Assembly (NCBI GenBank): GCA_016931295.1
Contig: JAFGEZ010000040.1
Span: 1-55,827 of the forward strand
Reading direction: 5' to 3'
Origin: Candidatus Krumholzibacteriota bacterium
Lineage (GTDB): Bacteria > Krumholzibacteriota > Krumholzibacteriia > Krumholzibacteriales > Krumholzibacteriaceae
DNA length: 55,827 nucleotides
This document shows positions 52,796 to 55,827 of this stretch, piece after piece (within the stretch, counting starts at the first letter, position 1; each line of letters begins with the position of its first letter). The position numbers were made by a program, and so were the translations under genes. The notes beneath the pieces were generated by a model. It was given only the letters and a program-made list of their open reading frames with translations. It searched no databases and was not told the DNA's origin.

Positions 52796-53755
52796 ATGGA
52801 CGGGGCGACCCGCAACCTGAGGGCCGGCGTCATCGGCGTCGGAAGCCTCGGCATGAACCACGCGCGGAACTACTCGGCCATAGACGGCGTCGAGCTCGTG
52901 TGCCTGCACGACATCGACCGCGGCCGCGCGGAGGAGGCGGCAAAACGATTCGGCGGCCTGGTCTGCAGCTCGATCGACGACCTCCTCGGGCACGTCGACG
53001 CGGTGAGCGTCTGCACCCCGGCCACCGACCACGTCGAGGCGGTGACCGCCGCCATGGAGCGGGGCGTCCACGTTCTCGTCGAGAAGCCGATCGCCTCGAG
53101 CGCGGCGGAGGGGAAAAAGCTCGTGCGCCTCGCCGCCGAGCGGGGTGTCTGCTTCCAGGTGGGCCATATCGAGCGGTTCAACGGCGCCTACGAGGCCGCC
53201 GCCCGGCTTCTCGACCGGCCGCGGTTCATCGAATCGCATCGGCTCGGCACCTTCACCCCGCGCGGAACGGACGTCTCGGTCGTCGTCGACCTGATGATCC
53301 ACGACATCGACCTCGTGCTCGACGTCCTTGGCGGCGAAAAGCTCGTCGATCTGCGCGCCTCGGGAGCGGGCGTGCTCACCGACTCCCCCGACATCGTCAA
53401 CGCCCGCCTCGAGTTCGCGGGGGGGTGCGTGGCGAATCTCACCGCGAGCCGCATCTCTCGCGAGCCGCTCAGGAAGATCAGGTTCTTCCAGGAGAACCGG
53501 TACGTCTCCGCCGATCTGCGGGCGAAGACGGTCGAGGCGTTCGAACGGACTCCCGGGGTCGATCCGGCGGTCGTCTCCGCCGATCCGACCTGCTTCATCC
53601 GCCCCGTTTCCGTCGAGATCGACGGAGATGAACCGCTCAGAAAGGAGATCGCCTCCTTTCTCTCCGCCGTCGCGGACGGACACGAGCCGCGGGTGACGGG
53701 AATGCAGGGGCTCGCGGCGCTCGGCGTCGCCGAGCGCATCCTCGAGTGTCTCTGA
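52796..53755 (+). CDS. Gfo/Idh/MocA-family oxidoreductase in the lpxA-lpxB slot
   Basis: A 319-residue NAD(P)-dependent sugar dehydrogenase. The Rossmann start is AGVIGVGSLGMNHARNYSAI, then AVSVCTPATDHVEAVTAAM and the catalytic EKP motif VLVEKPIASSAAEGKK. The C-terminal domain has FQVGHIERFNGAYEA and VVVDLMIHDIDLVLDVL (HD pair). In A. ferrooxidans a family member, GnnA, oxidises UDP-GlcNAc at C3 for an amino-lipid A and also lies by lpxA. Here there is no GnnB aminotransferase, so the role is open. No LpxH or LpxI gene is visible in this window. Confidence 0.88.
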   Translation: MDGATRNLRAGVIGVGSLGMNHARNYSAIDGVELVCLHDIDRGRAEEAAKRFGGLVCSSIDDLLGHVDAVSVCTPATDHVEAVTAAMERGVHVLVEKPIASSAAEGKKLVRLAAERGVCFQVGHIERFNGAYEAAARLLDRPRFIESHRLGTFTPRGTDVSVVVDLMIHDIDLVLDVLGGEKLVDLRASGAGVLTDSPDIVNARLEFAGGCVANLTASRISREPLRKIRFFQENRYVSADLRAKTVEAFERTPGVDPAVVSADPTCFIRPVSVEIDGDEPLRKEIASFLSAVADGHEPRVTGMQGLAALGVAERILECL

Positions 53756-53767
53756 CGGGGGGTTCCC

Positions 53768-54889
53768 GTGCCGACGATCCTCCTGACCTGCGGCGAGACG
53801 AGCGGCGACCAGCACGCCGCCATGCTCGTCCGCGAACTGTTCCGGCTCGATCCGTCGACGCGGATCATCGCGCTCGGCGGGCCGGAGGTGCAACGGGCGG
53901 GCGCCGAGGTCCGCTATCCGATGGATCGCTACGCCTTCATGGGTTTCTCGGAGATCATCCACGGCATTCCCCGCGTTCTGTCGCTCGAACGGCGCATCGG
54001 GCGTCTCTTCGACCGGAAAGAGATCGACCTCTTCGTCCCGGTCGATTATCCCGGCATGAATCTCCGCCTCGCCGCGCGCGCCTCGAACGCGGGCGTCCCC
54101 GTCCTCTATTTCATCGGGCCGCAGGTCTGGGCCTGGGGGCGGTGGCGGCTCGGACGGATGCGTCGCGTCGTCGACCGGATCGCCGTCATCCTGCCCTTCG
54201 AGGAGGAGCTCTACGCGAAAGCCGGGATCCCCGCCGAATTCGTCGGCCACCCGATGCTCGGAGAGATTCCCGCGCCGCCCGCACCGAAGGAGGCGCCCGC
54301 GAGGAAACGACCCTTCGACGTCCTCCTCTTTCCGGGGAGCAGGAAACACGAGGCGGCGCGGACGGCCGCCCCGCTCGGCAGGGCGGCCGAACTGATCGGG
54401 GCCAGGCGGCCCGACGCGCGGTTCGTCGTGGGACTCGCGCCGCTCATCGACGAATCGATGGCGCCGGTGCCGGCGTCGATCGCCGGCCGCACCCGCTACG
54501 TGCGGGACGGGATCGACCATCTGCCCGGCGCGGCCCTCTCGCTGGCCTGCTCCGGCACGGTGACACTCCAGTCGGCGCTCTCCGGCACGCCGACGGTGGT
54601 GCTCTACCGCTCGTCGGCCTTCTCCCACGCGCTCGGCCGCTGCCTCGTCCGCATTCCGTGGATCGCGATGCCGAACGTCCTCGCGAACAGGCGGATCGTC
54701 CCCGAGCTGATCCAGGGCGACGCGACGGGGGAACGGGTCGCCGCCGAGGCCCTCGGCCTCCTCGACGACGCCGGCCGGTACCGGCGGATGTCCTCGGATC
54801 TCATCGACCTCAGACGTCTCCTCGATGGGCCCGGGGCGGCGCGGGTCGCCGAGATCGCCCTCGAGATGGCCGGCACGGGAGGGGCATGA
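53768..54889 (+). CDS. lpxB: Lipid-A-disaccharide synthase
   Basis: A 373-residue GT19 glycosyltransferase that joins lipid X and UDP-diacyl-GlcN. The start ILLTCGETSGDQHAAMLVRE is diagnostic, with VDYPGMNLRLAARASNAG, YFIGPQVWAWGRWRLGRM and the sugar-nucleotide motif LACSGTVTLQSALSGTPTVV. AMPNVLANRRIVPELIQGDA near the end completes the pattern. GTG 53768 follows a GGGGG stretch. The stop overlaps the next gene as ATGA. Confidence 0.96.
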   Translation: MPTILLTCGETSGDQHAAMLVRELFRLDPSTRIIALGGPEVQRAGAEVRYPMDRYAFMGFSEIIHGIPRVLSLERRIGRLFDRKEIDLFVPVDYPGMNLRLAARASNAGVPVLYFIGPQVWAWGRWRLGRMRRVVDRIAVILPFEEELYAKAGIPAEFVGHPMLGEIPAPPAPKEAPARKRPFDVLLFPGSRKHEAARTAAPLGRAAELIGARRPDARFVVGLAPLIDESMAPVPASIAGRTRYVRDGIDHLPGAALSLACSGTVTLQSALSGTPTVVLYRSSAFSHALGRCLVRIPWIAMPNVLANRRIVPELIQGDATGERVAAEALGLLDDAGRYRRMSSDLIDLRRLLDGPGAARVAEIALEMAGTGGA

Positions 54890-55569
54890 GGCTGCGTTTG
54901 CATCCGGGGGCGGCGAGCGTCGTCGGCGCGGCGGCGGTCGCGCTCCTCGGCGCCACATGGCGGATCGAGATCCGCGGGCTCGAGCGCGAGCGGGAGGCGC
55001 GCGGGCTCTCGGGGAACGTCATCTATCCCTTCTGGCACGGTCGCCTGCTCGCCCTCTCGTGGACGCACCGCGGCAGGCACGTCCAGGTGCTCGCCTCGGA
55101 GCACTACGACGGCGACCTGATGGGCCGGATCATCGCGCGGCTCGGCTTCGGGCATCTCAAGGGCTCGACGACGCGCGGGGGGGCGCGGGCCCTGCGGGAG
55201 CTCGCCGCCGCGGCCCGCGACGGCCTCGACCTGGGGCTGACCGTCGACGGGCCGCGGGGACCGCGGGGCGAGGTGCAACAGGGCGTCATCGAGCTGAGCA
55301 GGATGACCGGCGCGGCGGTCCTTCCGATCGCCGACGCGGCCAGGCCCCGCCGCCTCCTCGGCTCGTGGGACCGCTTCCAGGTGCCTGCGCCCTTCGCGCG
55401 CGTGATCGTCGACCACGGGGCCCCCTTCGTCGTGCCGCGGGATGCCGACGCCGCCGAACGCGAGCGCCTGCGGCGAGGACTCGAGGAGACGCTCGCCGGG
55501 ATGACGGCGAAACTCGACCGCGATCTGGGGTACGCTGACGGAGAGGTGTGGCCGCATGCGGATCATTGA
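54886..55569 (+). CDS. DUF374 lysophospholipid acyltransferase-like protein
   Basis: A 227-residue protein of the DUF374 family, related to 1-acyl-glycerol/LPLAT acyltransferases. A short N-terminal hydrophobic segment is followed by NVIYPFWHGRLLALSWTHRG, an HX4D-like region reading SEHYDGDLMGRIIARLGFG, the TTRGGARALRELAAAARDG stretch and LTVDGPRGPRGEVQQGVIEL. In other genomes members sit near lpx or kdtA genes and are thought to modify lipid A or precursors. It overlaps lpxB (ATGA) and lpxK (14 bases), so it is translated with them. waaA, often at this position, is not seen. Confidence 0.85.
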   Translation: MRLRLHPGAASVVGAAAVALLGATWRIEIRGLEREREARGLSGNVIYPFWHGRLLALSWTHRGRHVQVLASEHYDGDLMGRIIARLGFGHLKGSTTRGGARALRELAAAARDGLDLGLTVDGPRGPRGEVQQGVIELSRMTGAAVLPIADAARPRRLLGSWDRFQVPAPFARVIVDHGAPFVVPRDADAAERERLRRGLEETLAGMTAKLDRDLGYADGEVWPHADH

Positions 55570-55827
55570 ACGCTACCCGGCGGGGATCAGGGCATGGTCT
55601 GGCCGGGGCGCGTGGGCGTTTCTTCTCCCCGCCAGGGCGGTCGCCGCGGCCGCCTGGCGGCTCGGCGCGGCGTGGAGAGGCGGAGCGGCCCCGCCGCCGC
55701 CCGGCGGAAGGCGGCCGCGCGTGATCTCGGTGGGGAACCTCGAGGTCGGCGGGGGAGGCAAGACACCGTTCGCCATCCTCCTCGCCGGCGCGGTGCGCGA
55801 CGGGGGCGGCCGGCCCGTCGTGGTGAC
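55556..55827 (+). CDS. lpxK: Tetraacyldisaccharide 4'-kinase LpxK (3' truncated)
   Basis: The first 90 residues are visible before the window ends. The N-terminal hydrophobic helix is WAFLLPARAVAAAAWRLGAA, then RVISVGNLEVGGGGKTPFAI, the LpxK P-loop (usually VGNLTVGGTGKTP). LpxK phosphorylates the 4' position of the lipid A disaccharide. ATG 55556 lies inside the DUF374 gene. Everything after residue 90 is outside the window. Confidence 0.9.
   Translation, partial: MRIIERYPAGIRAWSGRGAWAFLLPARAVAAAAWRLGAAWRGGAAPPPPGGRRPRVISVGNLEVGGGGKTPFAILLAGAVRDGGGRPVVV

Noticed and set aside
51890-54958. A 1022-codon minus-strand open frame over lpxA, the dehydrogenase and lpxB
   Set aside because: The plus-strand genes have full catalytic motifs; the antisense translation has none.

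Overview
This is about 56 kb of dense, very GC-rich bacterial chromosome. It holds almost only housekeeping genes, in long same-strand runs with many ATGA/GTGA stop-start overlaps. The cell is clearly a diderm that makes lipopolysaccharide: heptose activation, BamA, BamD, an OmpH/Skp chaperone, a Lol-type exporter and lpxD-lpxC/fabZ-lpxA-lpxB-lpxK are all present. Three traits argue against an ordinary proteobacterium: LpxC and FabZ are one polypeptide, there is an mcsA-mcsB-clpC arginine-phosphorylation operon, and there is a PorV-like outer-membrane barrel and a DUF4837 lipoprotein. I would place it in or near the FCB-type or candidate-phylum diderms (Krumholzibacteriota/Eisenbacteria-like), but this is inference from gene content, not a phylogeny. 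No tRNA, rRNA, CRISPR array, insertion sequence or phage gene is visible.

Layout. 1-1599: end of a DUF362 ferredoxin-like protein, an LpxL-type acyltransferase, and a convergent DUF3467 gene. 1825-6890: a clear sigma70 promoter drives the split heptose genes rfaE1-rfaE2, followed by a cyclic-2,3-diphosphoglycerate-synthetase-like GTPase and sucCD. 6932-14787: ndk, then the fatty-acid cluster DUF177-rpmF-plsX-fabH-fabD-fabG-acpP-fabF-rnc and a Cys-rich unknown. 14804-22412: envelope and signalling genes: a PorV-like barrel, a TPR protein, a lipoprotein, an ECF sigma and anti-sigma pair, a terminator, a DUF4837 lipoprotein and a TPR protein. 22434-31412: efp-accB-pilT-accC-comB-thiD2/thiE-ftsK-rimO. 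31511-38915: a membrane protein of unknown function, a TPR lipoprotein, bamD, nadD, polA, coaE and prfB, the last with an intact programmed +1 frameshift site. 38917-46462: lysS, a lolC/E-like permease, lolD, then mcsA-mcsB-clpC. 46646-end: bamA-ompH-lpxD-lpxC/fabZ-lpxA-Gfo/Idh-lpxB-DUF374-lpxK (cut by the window end).

Together these genes supply acyl chains (acetyl-CoA carboxylase and Fab enzymes), build and acylate lipid A, and deliver lipoproteins and barrels to the outer membrane. Translation (rpmF, efp, prfB, lysS, rimO), replication (polA), cofactor genes (nadD, coaE, thiE) and protein quality control (McsAB-ClpC) are interleaved.

I see no self-contained unknown system such as a defence island or secretion cassette. 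The points most worth a second look are: the Gfo/Idh dehydrogenase in the lpxA-lpxB slot; an McsAB-ClpC operon with no ctsR beside it; an RNase III lacking a conserved metal-binding Asp; the archaeal-type cDPG-synthetase-like GTPase next to sucCD-ndk; a likely ACG start for the LpxL-like gene; and a Cys-rich unknown co-transcribed with rnc.
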